From RGIG5579 sp045543495 (GTDB lineage: Bacteria > Bacillota > Clostridia > Oscillospirales > SIG627), in NCBI GenBank assembly GCA_045543495.1, contig JAZQMO010000019.1:40700-104699 (forward strand): 64,000 nt of DNA, read 5' to 3'. Positions 22,593 to 32,186 of the stretch are shown one piece after another; positions within the stretch are counted from its first letter, which is position 1, and every line of letters begins with the position of its first letter. The notes below the pieces were generated by a model, which was not told where the DNA came from, ran no database searches, and worked only from the letters and a program-made list of their open reading frames with translations. The translations under genes were made by a program, and so were the position numbers.

Positions 22593-24015
22593 CCTTGGTT
22601 AAAACGGCGTGAACGGCAAAGCGCTGTTCCGATTCGCTTTGGTTATCCATACAGGTGGACAGGGTGATGATCTGACTGTCCTTGGTGAACTGTGCATTGG
22701 TTTGGAAAATGGAAATGAAGGCCATTTGCTGACAAAAGTCCAAAAAGTCCTCATCGGAAACAAAATCCGTTTCAAAGTAATTGTCAAAGGCGTTGGATTC
22801 GTGCACCGAGAAGGGGGTGTAAATGAAAACACCCTCGCTGGTGGCGATCTGAATGGTGGTTTTGTAGAACATGGTGGAGCTGGCAAAATCGTGAATGGAG
22901 GCAAACATACTGCCGTCGGTCATATTGTGCCCGTAAATGACGGTGTTGCGGTTTTCCGTCAGGTTGGGAGAATTTCTTTCATCAATATATATAGTGCCGC
23001 TGGAAAGCTTCTTTCCGTAGAAGTCCCGCCTGAGGTAATAATTCTTGGTGGCAGACCATACCACGGGGTAGTTGACCACGGTGCCGTCAATGGTGATCCA
23101 GCCTGCCGTATCGGGATTGATCTTTTTCAGCTGAGCGATCTTGTTAACGAGAGTCTCCTGCTCCTCAGAGAAGGTGCCCGAAATTTCCGTTTCCTCTCCC
23201 GTTTTGCCCGCCAGAATGTCCGCAGGGGTCAAAACCTTTTGGGAAAGCTGAGCCTTTTTCAGGTATTCCTCGGCAAAGCGATCCTTTTCGCTGACCATTT
23301 CCTGCAGCCCCGAATAGATCACATAGGAGCGGTAATATTCAAAAAGCTTCCCGAAAACGAACCAGCCCGCCAAAAGAAAGCCGAAAATGCACACGAACAG
23401 AACGCCGTAGCGCGCATAATCAGCCCCCGTCAGGGCTCTTTTCGGGGCCTTTTCGGGGTCGGTATACACCCCGTACATGCCATCGAGAGATTTCAGGATC
23501 TCGCTTTCCTTGTTTGGGAGAGCGGGGTCCTTTTCTTGTGCGGGTGTCTCCTTCTTCGGCGGGGTGTGCGCAATGTCACGCCGTGCCCGCATCGGTCTTT
23601 TCACCCTCGGCACGGGGGCTTTTTCTCCGTGGCCCTCCTGCCCTTCGGGCTTCTTTTCGGCCTCGGGGGCTTTTTGCTCTGCCCCTTTTTTCTTTGCTTC
23701 GGCAAGGGCCTTCTTTTTTTTCGCTTCTTCTATCTTTTGAAGGAATGCCTTGACCGCCTCCTGCAGCTCTTTTTTTGCTTCGGTGAGGGCGGCCTTCGCC
23801 TTTTTCAGCCGATCCTTTTTTTCTTTCGGGGGGAGGGAAGGTGCCTCATCCGAGGGCTTTTGGGGCGTTGGTGCCTTGTTTTCTGCCTTTTTTTCTTGTT
23901 TTTCGGATTTCTCTTTTCTTTCGGACTCTCGGGAGGTGCTTTTCTGTTCCATTTCGCCCAAAAAGAAATCACTGCGGTAGGAATCGTCATCGTATTCTTT
24001 TCTGTTGCCGAACAT
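22582..24015 (-). CDS. srtB: Class B sortase with long cytoplasmic N-terminal region
   Basis: Transpeptidase attaching surface proteins to the wall. The catalytic triad is visible: His in VIYGHNM, Cys in LSTCMD and Arg in SEQRFAVHAVL; IDERNSPNLTENRNTVIYGH is SrtB-like. The product is ~477 aa, almost twice the usual class B length. About 200 N-terminal residues are Lys/Glu/Ala/Pro-rich and disordered or coiled, then a single membrane helix (YGVLFVCIFGFLLAGWFVFG) precedes the sortase domain. The start is ATG 24015 behind AAGGAGG. Last gene of the lon operon; no obvious substrate is beside it. Confidence 0.85.
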   Translation of the reverse strand: MFGNRKEYDDDSYRSDFFLGEMEQKSTSRESERKEKSEKQEKKAENKAPTPQKPSDEAPSLPPKEKKDRLKKAKAALTEAKKELQEAVKAFLQKIEEAKKKKALAEAKKKGAEQKAPEAEKKPEGQEGHGEKAPVPRVKRPMRARRDIAHTPPKKETPAQEKDPALPNKESEILKSLDGMYGVYTDPEKAPKRALTGADYARYGVLFVCIFGFLLAGWFVFGKLFEYYRSYVIYSGLQEMVSEKDRFAEEYLKKAQLSQKVLTPADILAGKTGEETEISGTFSEEQETLVNKIAQLKKINPDTAGWITIDGTVVNYPVVWSATKNYYLRRDFYGKKLSSGTIYIDERNSPNLTENRNTVIYGHNMTDGSMFASIHDFASSTMFYKTTIQIATSEGVFIYTPFSVHESNAFDNYFETDFVSDEDFLDFCQQMAFISIFQTNAQFTKDSQIITLSTCMDNQSESEQRFAVHAVLTKVIR

Positions 24016-24029
24016 ACAGCCTCCTTGCT

Positions 24030-26294
24030 TTATTTCCAAAATTGGGCAAGAGCCCGTTTTAAGTCTGCATCCCGTTCCAAAAGAACGGCTTCCTCCCAGC
24101 TTTCGGGGAACAGCTCCTTGATATCCTCCCCACGGTAGCGGGCATCGCACAGGAGGAGAACACCCCGATCCTCCTCGTCTCGGATCACTCGGCCCGCCGC
24201 CTGAAGCACTCGGCTCCAGCCGGGCAGGGTATAGGCAAAGCTTTTGCCGTCCATCTCCCGCTTGTAATAGGCGGCGCTTTCCGCCTCTGCCTCGGGGCTT
24301 GGCGGGGGGAAGCCCGTTCCCACCAGGATCTCGCCCAAAAGGGAGTCTCCCTTCAGGTCCACACCCTCGGAGAAGATGCCGCCCAAAACGCAGAACCCAA
24401 TGAGGGTTCCTTTTTTTGTTTCTTCAAAGGTGCGCAAAAATTCCACTCGCTCTTTTTGGTTCATCACCCGCTTCTGGATCAGGACCCGATGGTCGAAGAA
24501 GCGGCGCTTGTATTCCTGTGATACCAGATTCAGGTAATCGAAGGAGGGGAGAAAGACCATATAATGCCCTTCCTTGGCAGATACGGCGCTGTGAATGATA
24601 CTGCAAAGCTGACCGGCGGTGGTGGCACGGTTGGAATAGGAAACATCCACGGGGCAAATGCCCACAAAAAGATTGTCCTTGGGAAAGGGGGAGGAGAGGG
24701 TGAGAAAATCGTCACACTCTCTGCCGCCCAGCTGTTGAAAATAGTATTCCTCCGGTTGAAGGGTGGCGGAGAAGAAGAGGGTGGAGCGGAACTGCTCCGT
24801 GGCCTCCAGGATCTTGTCTCTGGGATCCACCAGATAGATCTTCACCCCGCCCGAGGGGGGGAATACCGTGGCAAAATGATCGTCGTACAGTTTGGCCAAG
24901 GCGCAGAATTTTTTCAGCTTGGAAAAAAGCTCCTTCAGCCTCTTTTCAAAGGCCTCGTCCATTTCGCCCCAGCCGCCGTGGAGCGCAAAGCCAAGCTTTG
25001 GAGCAAGGGCCTTGGCACTCTCTGCCACCTCGGCGGGCACGGTGAGGGAAAAATATTCTTTTTTCTCGTTTCGCTCCTTGTCAATGCGGGCAAAATGCCC
25101 CGTCAGAGCCGAAAGATGCTCCCGCAGAGCAAGGGCGGTGTGACCGTTGTCACGGAAGAGAAAATCAAGATCCGAGGGAGCAAGACACTCCGTGTAGCTC
25201 TCCCGAATACGGGTGGGCAGGTTGTGGGCCTCGTCCACCAGACAAACCGTTTCCCTGTCGGGAGAAATGACCCTGCGCTTGGGATCGAAAATGTGATTGT
25301 AATCCCCGATGATCACCTGACAGAAGTCGGCGTATTTTAAGGCCAATTCAAAGGGGCAGAGACCAAAGCTCTCGGCGGCGGCCGAAAGCTCCTTTGCGCT
25401 GACACAGGGGAAGGCCGAAAGGTAAGAAAGGGCATCGGAAAGCTTTTCGCCAAACAGCTCCCTTCGGGGGCAGTCCCGCATCAGGCACTCGGTGTTGTGA
25501 GAGGGGCACAGGCTCATTTTGGCACTGAGGATCAAAGTTCTCAGTCCTCTGACCTTTTGCAGATCCTCCACGGCGGCGGCGGCCTGAAGCTTCAGAGGGT
25601 TTTTGGGCGAGGCGTAAAAAATACGCTTGGCCTTTCCCGTTTCCAATGCCTTCAGAGCAGGGTAGAGCACCGCCAAGGTCTTGCCGATGCCCGTGGGGGC
25701 ACAGGCGAACAGCTTGGATTCGGCCTTAATGGCACCCCAAGCGGCACGGATGAGATCCTTTTGCCCGTCCCGCAGAGCCTTGTGGGGGAATTCAATGACG
25801 GACTCCGCCTTTTTCCAAAGGGGAGCCAAGGAGAGGATCTTCTGTATGTAGGGGGTCAGGGAAGCGGAAAGCGCTGCTTTTTCCATCACGGCGGTTTGGG
25901 TCTCCACTCGCCCCTGAAAGAAAAAGGAGAGACGGATCCGGATCCGATCAAGAGCCTTGGTGTTGCACAGAGCCAAGGCAAGAAATCTTGCCCGCAAAAG
26001 CCCCCGCTCCTGCCAGGCGGCGCATTCTCCCGCCGATTGGGTGAGGATCTCCTCCTCCACGGCGTAAAAGTCATGTTCGATGTGAACGGCATCGGCCACG
26101 CCCCGCAGGCGGATCTCATCCTCCCCGCTTTTCAGCGTCAGAGTAAGGGGAGTGTCGGGATAACGGGCCGCTTCCGTACCGAACAGCTCTTTTCGCTCCT
26201 CGGCCGAGGGACACTTCTTTTGCTTTTCGTCTCCCGGGGCAAAGGGCATAATAAGATCCAGCACGTCATCCAAATTCAAGGGGTACTGTGTCAC
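24030..26294 (-). CDS. DinG/XPD-like Fe-S superfamily 2 DNA helicase
   Basis: ATP-dependent 5'-3' type helicase. Walker A is APTGIGKTLAVLYP, the DEAH box VDEAHNLPTRIRES, motif VI LQAAGRVIRDEEDRG. Between Walker A and DEAH, four cysteines (SLCPSHNTECLMRDCPRR and FGLCPFELAL) form the XPD-type 4Fe-4S pocket. An extra N-terminal ~190 residues (VEEEILTQSAGECAAW region) resemble a degenerate Cas4/PD-(D/E)xK-like segment, seen in some clostridial DinG relatives. The start is taken at GTG 26294 behind GAGG, overlapping the preceding gene by 29 bases; upstream in-frame starts lie deeper in that gene. Confidence 0.85.
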   Translation of the reverse strand: MTQYPLNLDDVLDLIMPFAPGDEKQKKCPSAEERKELFGTEAARYPDTPLTLTLKSGEDEIRLRGVADAVHIEHDFYAVEEEILTQSAGECAAWQERGLLRARFLALALCNTKALDRIRIRLSFFFQGRVETQTAVMEKAALSASLTPYIQKILSLAPLWKKAESVIEFPHKALRDGQKDLIRAAWGAIKAESKLFACAPTGIGKTLAVLYPALKALETGKAKRIFYASPKNPLKLQAAAAVEDLQKVRGLRTLILSAKMSLCPSHNTECLMRDCPRRELFGEKLSDALSYLSAFPCVSAKELSAAAESFGLCPFELALKYADFCQVIIGDYNHIFDPKRRVISPDRETVCLVDEAHNLPTRIRESYTECLAPSDLDFLFRDNGHTALALREHLSALTGHFARIDKERNEKKEYFSLTVPAEVAESAKALAPKLGFALHGGWGEMDEAFEKRLKELFSKLKKFCALAKLYDDHFATVFPPSGGVKIYLVDPRDKILEATEQFRSTLFFSATLQPEEYYFQQLGGRECDDFLTLSSPFPKDNLFVGICPVDVSYSNRATTAGQLCSIIHSAVSAKEGHYMVFLPSFDYLNLVSQEYKRRFFDHRVLIQKRVMNQKERVEFLRTFEETKKGTLIGFCVLGGIFSEGVDLKGDSLLGEILVGTGFPPPSPEAEAESAAYYKREMDGKSFAYTLPGWSRVLQAAGRVIRDEEDRGVLLLCDARYRGEDIKELFPESWEEAVLLERDADLKRALAQFWK

Positions 26295-26742
26295 AGCCTC
26301 GTTCCTCCTCTCTGAAGATCTGCGCCAAGGACAGGGCAAAGCCCATGGCAAGGTTTTTATACAAATTGAAATTTCGGTCAAAGGGGATCCTGTTTTCAAA
26401 GGGGCCAACGACCCTTCCTCCCAGCGTGATCTCCCGCTGAAGGCAGAGCATAGCCCGCTCCTCTCCGATGCTGGAGAGGGTCACGGCATCCTCCTGCCCC
26501 ATTCCGCCCGATAGAACCAGCCCCTCCTCGGGGAGGGTGCGGGGCAAAAGAAGCCCCGAGATCAGGTACAGGTCGGCGGGAGGCAACAGATGCCCCCAAA
26601 AGGGCTCCCGATCGGACAGGATCAGATCCTGCCCCGCATCCCGTGCCCTTGTGATCTGCCTCGGATCCAAGCCCTGTCGGGCAAAAAGCCCCCGCAGTCT
26701 TGACTCCATCAGAGGCAGGGATTCCCAAATGCCGATGTTCAT
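26266..26742 (-). CDS. Hypothetical protein in the lon-ysxC-helicase operon
   Basis: I do not recognise this 158-aa protein. ATG 26742 follows AGGGGGGATC; a longer frame to 26793 has no SD. It is soluble, opens MNIGIWESLPLMESRLRGLF, and contains LSDREPFWGHLLPPADLYLI and SGGMGQEDAVTLSSIGEERA. The 3' end overlaps the helicase gene, so the two are likely translated together and may cooperate. Confidence 0.65.
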   Translation of the reverse strand: MNIGIWESLPLMESRLRGLFARQGLDPRQITRARDAGQDLILSDREPFWGHLLPPADLYLISGLLLPRTLPEEGLVLSGGMGQEDAVTLSSIGEERAMLCLQREITLGGRVVGPFENRIPFDRNFNLYKNLAMGFALSLAQIFREEERGCDTVPLEFG

Positions 26743-26806
26743 ACGATCCCCCCTGCGATTGTTTTCGTAGGGATAGTATGGCCCGATGGGCAAAAAGCAT
26801 ACGCCG

Positions 26807-27397
26807 TTATTCCTGTTCGGAAATTTCTACGGTCTTTTCAATGAGATTCCAAACGCTCTCCACTCCTTCCCCCGTCAGGGAAGAAAAGGGGAAAACGGGA
26901 GTGGGGAACATTCTCTCCTCCAGCTCCTGTAAATTCTTCTTTTGGTTGGTCTTGTTTAATTTATCCAGCTTGGTGGCCACGATCACGAAGGGAATGCCCA
27001 CCTCCCGCAAAAAGGAGATCATCATTTCGTCATCCTTGCTGGGGCCCGTTTTCAGGTCTATGAGCTGAAGCACCAGCGCCAGATCCTCGTGATCCTGAAA
27101 ATAGGAATCGGTGAGATTCGACCAAGCCTTCTTTTCCTTTTCACTGCGACGGGCAAAGCCGTAGCCCGGCAGATCCACCAGATAACAGCGGTTGTCCAAA
27201 TGGAAAAAGTTGATGGTCACGGTCTTTCCCGGAGAGGAGGATACCCTCGCCAGGCTCTTTCTTCCCAACAGACGGTTCAGGGCGGAGCTTTTGCCCACGT
27301 TGCTTCGGCCCGAAAGGGCGATCTGGCATTTGCCGTCCCGAATGATCTGATCCCGCCTGCCTGCGGAAATGGTCAGGGTAATGTTGTTTTTGTTCAT
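26807..27397 (-). CDS. ysxC: Ribosome biogenesis GTPase YsxC/YihA (EngB)
   Basis: Essential GTPase needed for late 50S assembly. Motifs: G1 GRSNVGKS, G2 Thr in SSPGKTVTINF, G3 DLPGYGFARRS, G4 TKLDK and a G5-like SSLTGEG. The 196-aa length is normal. The ATG overlaps the lon stop (ATGA), the conserved lon-ysxC pairing of Firmicutes. Confidence 0.95.
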   Translation of the reverse strand: MNKNNITLTISAGRRDQIIRDGKCQIALSGRSNVGKSSALNRLLGRKSLARVSSSPGKTVTINFFHLDNRCYLVDLPGYGFARRSEKEKKAWSNLTDSYFQDHEDLALVLQLIDLKTGPSKDDEMMISFLREVGIPFVIVATKLDKLNKTNQKKNLQELEERMFPTPVFPFSSLTGEGVESVWNLIEKTVEISEQE

Positions 27398-29730
27398 TCC
27401 GACTCCAGTGCCACCCGCAAGACATCGTCAATGGTGCGGCAGGGAATAAATTCCATGCACTCCAATGCCTTGGGATCCACTTCCTCCAAATCCTTTTTGT
27501 TGTCCTCGGGAATAAGAACGGTGCGGATTCCCGCCCGCAGAGCGGCGCCCGCCTTTTCCCGCAGACCGCCGATGGCCAATACCTTTCCGTGGAGGGTGAT
27601 TTCTCCCGTCATGGCAACGTCCGAGCGAACCCTTCTGCCCGACAGAAGAGAAACCAGACAGGTCACCAAGGTCACACCTGCGCTGGGCCCGTCCTTGGGA
27701 ATGGCGCCCTCGGGCAGGTGAATGTGAAGGTCGCACTCCTTATAAAACTGCGGACTTTCGATCTTGAAATCCTCGTGGCGGGCACGAAGAAGGGAGAGGG
27801 CGGCCTTGGCCGATTCCTTCATCACGTCTCCCAAAGAGCCGGTCAATTCCAATTTGCCCGTTCCCTCAAGCTTTAAGGCCTCCACCTCCAGCATTTCGCC
27901 GCCGGACATGGTCCAGGCAAGGCCGTTGACCACGCCCACTCTGCCGCCCTTTTCGATCTTTTCGGGCAGGATCTTCTCTTTTCCGAGAAAGTCCACCGTG
28001 TTATGGACGGTGACGGAAACGGATGCTTCTCCGTCCAAGATCCTCTTGGCACTCTTTCGGCAGATGCCCGCGATCTCCCGCTCCAGCTTTCTCACGCCCT
28101 GTTCACGGGTGTAGGAGCGAATGATCTTGCGAAGGGCCCCGTCGCTGATGCGAAGCTGATCCTTTTTCAGACCGTGCTCCTTCAATTGCTTGGGGATCAG
28201 GTGGTGCTTGGCAATGTCGCACTTTTCACTTTCGGTGTAGCCGTTGATGCGGATGATCTCCATTCGGTCCAAAAGGGCAGGGGGAATGGTGGAGGTCTCG
28301 TTGGCCGTGGCCAAAAAGACGCAGGAGGACAGATCCACGGGCAATTCGATAAAATGATCACGGAAGGCGTGGTTCTGCGCCGAGTCCAATACCTCAAGTA
28401 GGGCGGAGGAGGGATCTCCGTGAGCATCACGGGTCAGTTTATCAATTTCATCCAATGTGATGAGGGGATTCATGGTGCCTGCCTGCGTCAGCGCCGTAAT
28501 GATGCGGCCGGGCATGGCGCCGATGTAGGTCTTTCTGTGGCCTCGGATGTCGGCCTCGTCCCGCACGCCGCCGAGGGACACACGAACGTATTTTCTTCCC
28601 AGCGCCTCGGCAATGGAGGAGGCAATGCTGGTCTTGCCCACGCCGGGGGCACCCACCAGACACAGGATCTGTCCCTGTACCTTGCCTCGCAGAACGCCTG
28701 CGGCCAGGAATTCCAAAATTCTCTCCTTCACCTTTTCCAGCCCGTCGTGATCCCGATCCAGGATCTCTCTTGCCTTTTGGGGATCCACCGTGTCGGCAGA
28801 ATAGCGCTCCCACGGAATTTCAAGGCAGGTGTCAATATAGTTTCGCAGGAGGGCGGATTCCGAGGAGCCAAAGGGCATCTGACGGATCTTTTTGGCCTCA
28901 CGGGTCAGCCTCTCCCGAATGGCATCGGGCATTTTGGTGCGGCCTATTTTGCCCAAAAGATCGTCCTCATCGGCATCGGACTCCTCCTGAGGCATACCGG
29001 AAAGCTCCGACTGAATGGCACGGAGCTGCTCTCTTAAATACGCTTCTCTCTGCTGCTCGGTCATATGAGCCTGCACCTTCCGCTCCAAACGGCTCTCCAA
29101 AGAGGCCACCTGGATCTCACGGTTCAGGATCTCCTTGAGCTTTAAGGCCCGTTCCGCAGGATCAAACAGGGTCAGGATCTCCATTTTGTCCTCGGGACGG
29201 CGGAGAATGTTGGCCGCCACAAAGTCCGAGAGGAAGGCGGGATCGGAAATGGTCTGCAGGGCGCTTGTCACATCGGGAGAGAGCTTGGGCAAATAGGCAG
29301 ACAGATCCTCCACGCTGTGAAGAATGCTTCTGCGGTAGGCATCGGCGGAAATGTCATCCATCACGCTGATGTTCTTGCGGATCACCTCGGCGGTGACGGC
29401 GCCGGATTCCAAGCGGAAATAGTTTTGCACCTCGGCACGGTCAAGCCCCTCGGTAATGAGGCGGAAGCTTTGATCGGGGAGGCGAATGGACTGCTTGATG
29501 CGGGAGACCACGCCCACCCGATACAGATCCTCAGGGGCAAAGCTCTCCAATGCGGCGTCCTTTTGTGCTACGAGAAAAACCAAGCCGTCTGCCTTCAGGG
29601 CCATTTCGGTGCTCTTGACGGTCTGGGGACGGGCCACCTCAAAGCTGGTATCGATCCCGGGGAAGACCACCAGGCCTCTTAAAGCAATGACGGGCAGTGC
29701 GACTCGGTCGAGTTTTTCGGTGTAAAGCAT
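27394..29730 (-). CDS. lon: Endopeptidase La (Lon protease)
   Basis: Cytosolic ATP-dependent protease for misfolded and regulatory proteins. The N-terminal substrate domain opens MLYTEKLDRVALPVIALRGL. The AAA+ module has Walker A GAPGVGKTS and Walker B LITLDEIDK. The C-terminal proteolytic domain has the catalytic Ser in KDGPSAGV and Lys in GGLREKAGAALRAG. The 778-aa length is normal. ATG 29730 lies behind AAAGGAAA; the longer frame to 29793 lacks an SD. First gene of a five-gene operon. Confidence 0.96.
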   Translation of the reverse strand: MLYTEKLDRVALPVIALRGLVVFPGIDTSFEVARPQTVKSTEMALKADGLVFLVAQKDAALESFAPEDLYRVGVVSRIKQSIRLPDQSFRLITEGLDRAEVQNYFRLESGAVTAEVIRKNISVMDDISADAYRRSILHSVEDLSAYLPKLSPDVTSALQTISDPAFLSDFVAANILRRPEDKMEILTLFDPAERALKLKEILNREIQVASLESRLERKVQAHMTEQQREAYLREQLRAIQSELSGMPQEESDADEDDLLGKIGRTKMPDAIRERLTREAKKIRQMPFGSSESALLRNYIDTCLEIPWERYSADTVDPQKAREILDRDHDGLEKVKERILEFLAAGVLRGKVQGQILCLVGAPGVGKTSIASSIAEALGRKYVRVSLGGVRDEADIRGHRKTYIGAMPGRIITALTQAGTMNPLITLDEIDKLTRDAHGDPSSALLEVLDSAQNHAFRDHFIELPVDLSSCVFLATANETSTIPPALLDRMEIIRINGYTESEKCDIAKHHLIPKQLKEHGLKKDQLRISDGALRKIIRSYTREQGVRKLEREIAGICRKSAKRILDGEASVSVTVHNTVDFLGKEKILPEKIEKGGRVGVVNGLAWTMSGGEMLEVEALKLEGTGKLELTGSLGDVMKESAKAALSLLRARHEDFKIESPQFYKECDLHIHLPEGAIPKDGPSAGVTLVTCLVSLLSGRRVRSDVAMTGEITLHGKVLAIGGLREKAGAALRAGIRTVLIPEDNKKDLEEVDPKALECMEFIPCRTIDDVLRVALESE

Positions 29731-29903
29731 GCGGGGGTTTCCTTTCAACATAACAATAGGGTATAAAAAACCATTATTACAATATAATAGCACACTTTTT
29801 TCAAAAAGGAAATCCCTTTTGCATATTTTCCTAAAACTTTTCGAGAGTCTTTTCTTGGAACGAAATTTGTGGTAAAATGGAGAAAACCAAAGGAGAATCG
29901 TGT

Positions 29904-30920
29904 ATGTCTGTGAAAGTTCATCCCTCTGTCAAAATGCGCTCTCGGGCCGATCTAATCCCGTCTCCCGTAATCCTTGTGGATGACGGGGGAGAGATTTTGT
30001 ATCGCAACCGTCAGGCAATGCGCCTGCTCCCCGCCGCCCCGCGGGTCAAAAAGGCTCTTTCCCGTGTTTTATTTCGGGAAGAAAGGATGCTCCGCCTGAC
30101 CTTGGATCACATTTCCTACTACGCCTTTTTCCTGAAGCCCGAGGAGAAAAAGCGAGAGCGTATGGTGGTTTTGATGGAGCATTTTCTCCTGTTTCATCCC
30201 CGCTTTGATGCCTATTTCGTGCAGGAGGGAATGGAGCTTGTGCGGGAGCTTTCCCGCTTTCGGGTCTCGGGAAACGGCCCGACCTCCCGTGAAAAGGCTC
30301 TTTCCGATCGGGTGCTGGCAAGAGCGGGTCGCTTTCGGGAGGAGGGCAAGCTCCTCCAGCGCTTTTTGGAGCAGCAAAGGCCCCGTGGAGAAAGGGTGCC
30401 CTGTGAGCTGGAGGCTTTTTTCTCGGCTTTGGCAGAAAAGCTTACCGCCTTCCGTATGGAATTGATGTTCGAGAATATGGGAGCACTGCGGGTGCTTTTC
30501 TCCCCTGAGGATCTGGTTTTCTGCCTTCTGCATCTGGTGCAGTTCGCCTCTGTTTTCGAAGGGGAAACGAAGCTTTCCTTCACGGCGCAAAGAACCTCGG
30601 GACGGGTGATCCTCACCGCCTCGGTTCGGGATCGGGAGGATCTGTTCGGGGCTTTTTCTCGGCTGATGACGGGGGAGGGAAAGGAGAAGAAGGATCTGTT
30701 TCCCGCTGCCATGGGGATCCCGCCCATTTTGTCTCTGGCCTCCTTTTTCCGTCAGGAGGGCTTGGACTTTTCCGTGGAGGTGCGGGAGGGGGTCTGCCGG
30801 ATATCCCTGTCTCTGCCCCGCACCACCCGACAGGCGGCCTTCTTCTTGGGCACCGAGAAAAAGACCCGAGACAGTAAGCTGGCTTGCCTCATTCGTGAAT
30901 TTTTTGGTCAGGATCTGTAA
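29904..30920 (+). CDS. PAS-like, sensor-kinase-like protein of unknown function
   Basis: A 338-aa soluble protein from ATG 29904 (AAAGGAG upstream). Residues ~17-45 (IPSPVILVDDGGEILYRNRQ) look like the start of a PAS domain. The middle is helical, and the end (LSFTAQRTSGRVILTASV, then GIPPILSLASFFRQEG) distantly resembles an HATPase module. No convincing phospho-acceptor His or N/G boxes are visible, so catalysis is unlikely. There is no cognate response regulator nearby. The kinase-like reading is inference only. Confidence 0.55.
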   Translation: MSVKVHPSVKMRSRADLIPSPVILVDDGGEILYRNRQAMRLLPAAPRVKKALSRVLFREERMLRLTLDHISYYAFFLKPEEKKRERMVVLMEHFLLFHPRFDAYFVQEGMELVRELSRFRVSGNGPTSREKALSDRVLARAGRFREEGKLLQRFLEQQRPRGERVPCELEAFFSALAEKLTAFRMELMFENMGALRVLFSPEDLVFCLLHLVQFASVFEGETKLSFTAQRTSGRVILTASVRDREDLFGAFSRLMTGEGKEKKDLFPAAMGIPPILSLASFFRQEGLDFSVEVREGVCRISLSLPRTTRQAAFFLGTEKKTRDSKLACLIREFFGQDL

Positions 30921-30936
30921 AAAGCACATCTTTTTC

Positions 30937-30965
30937 TTGCAGAAGCGAAAAAAAGAGAATATAAT
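30937..30965 (+). promoter_or_regulatory. Promoter of pfkA
   Basis: TTGCAG (30937-30942), a 17-base spacer and TATAAT (30960-30965). Confidence 0.75.
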
Positions 30966-31013
30966 AGAAACAGAAACAGAAGGGCTTTGCCCGCCGAAGG
31001 AGGAAGAAAAAAG

Positions 31014-32003
31014 ATGGCAACGAAGGAAAGGAAGATCAAACGAATCGGCGTTCTCACCTCGGGAGGAGATGCTCCCGGTATGAATGCGGCCATCCGTGCC
31101 GTGGTACGCTCGGGTCTGCATTACGGCTTTCGGGTATTCGGCATCAAGCGTGGCTACGAGGGACTTCTGGAGGGAGAAATTGCCGAAATGGACAATCACT
31201 CCGTTTCCAATGTGATCAGCCGTGGCGGCACCGTTCTTCTGACGGCAAGAAGCAAGGAATTTTCCACTCCCGAGGGGGTGGAAAAGGGCAAGGCCATGGC
31301 TGAGATCTTCCGTTTGGATGCCATTGTGGTCATTGGGGGAGACGGGTCCCTTCGGGGGGCGAGAGATCTGCACCGCTTGGGCGTTCCCGTTATCGGGATC
31401 CCTGCCACCATTGACAACGACGTGGCCTTTACGGATTACACCATCGGCTTTGATACGGCCATGAACACCGTCAAGGAGGCCATTGACCGCATTAAGGATA
31501 CCGCCTCCTCTCACGAGCGATGCAGCGTGGTGGAGGTCATGGGACGGGGCGCAGGCCACATTGCCCTTCATTGCGGCATTGCAGGAGGTGCGGAGGCCTG
31601 CATCATTCCCGAAAAAGAGCCGGATCTGGCAAAGGATGTGATCGAGCCCATTCTCAAGTGTCGCAACGCAGGAAAAAATCACTATATCATCATCAATGCC
31701 GAGGGCGTGGGCAATTCCATGTCCCTTGCCGAGAAGATCACCGAGCTGACGGGCATTTCCACCACCACCACCATTTTGGGCCATCAGCAGCGGGGCGGCT
31801 CCCCCACCGTGCGGGACCGTGTGGCCGCAAGCCTGATGGGACTCAGAGCGGTGGAGCTTTTGGCCGAGGGAAAATTCGGCAGAGCGGTGGCCATGAAGGG
31901 AGACTGTGTGACGGATCTGGATCTGGAAGAGGCCCTTCAAATGAAAAAAGAGATGGATGAAACCCTGATTCAGGCAGGAAAAATCCTTTCTCTCTACAAT
32001 TAA
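31014..32003 (+). CDS. pfkA: 6-phosphofructokinase
   Basis: Phosphorylates fructose 6-phosphate to the 1,6-bisphosphate. Motifs: GVLTSGGDAPGMNAAIRA (ATP loop), GGDGSLRGA, the catalytic PATIDNDVAFTDYTIGFDTA and MGRGAGHIALH. The GGDGS glycine after Asp marks an ATP-dependent rather than PPi-dependent enzyme. The length is 329 aa. The start is ATG 31014 behind AAGGAGGA. It has its own promoter and terminator; pyruvate kinase, often adjacent, is not here. Confidence 0.95.
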   Translation: MATKERKIKRIGVLTSGGDAPGMNAAIRAVVRSGLHYGFRVFGIKRGYEGLLEGEIAEMDNHSVSNVISRGGTVLLTARSKEFSTPEGVEKGKAMAEIFRLDAIVVIGGDGSLRGARDLHRLGVPVIGIPATIDNDVAFTDYTIGFDTAMNTVKEAIDRIKDTASSHERCSVVEVMGRGAGHIALHCGIAGGAEACIIPEKEPDLAKDVIEPILKCRNAGKNHYIIINAEGVGNSMSLAEKITELTGISTTTTILGHQQRGGSPTVRDRVAASLMGLRAVELLAEGKFGRAVAMKGDCVTDLDLEEALQMKKEMDETLIQAGKILSLYN

Positions 32004-32025
32004 AAAGAGGCGAAGAACGCACCTG

Positions 32026-32074
32026 CGGTGCGGGAGCGTGCAAGGATGGGCACCTCCCGCACCGATTGTTTTTG
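32026..32074 (+). terminator. Intrinsic terminator after pfkA
   Basis: GGTGCGGGAG and CTCCCGCACC pair across a loop of about 17 bases, followed by a T-rich stretch. Confidence 0.75.
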
Positions 32075-32084
32075 AAAAAAACAC

Positions 32085-32113
32085 TTGATTTTTTTTTGAC
32101 ACGGTGCTATAAT
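32085..32113 (+). promoter_or_regulatory. Promoter of the hexosamine-kinase-like gene and possibly the cps module
   Basis: TTGATT (32085-32090), a 17-base spacer and TATAAT (32108-32113). Confidence 0.65.
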
Positions 32114-32186
32114 TTTGTAAGGTGCTATCGTGGTATGTTTTACAGTTTGATCATTTCATCCGTAAGGAGAGTCAGAAAGGTTATCC

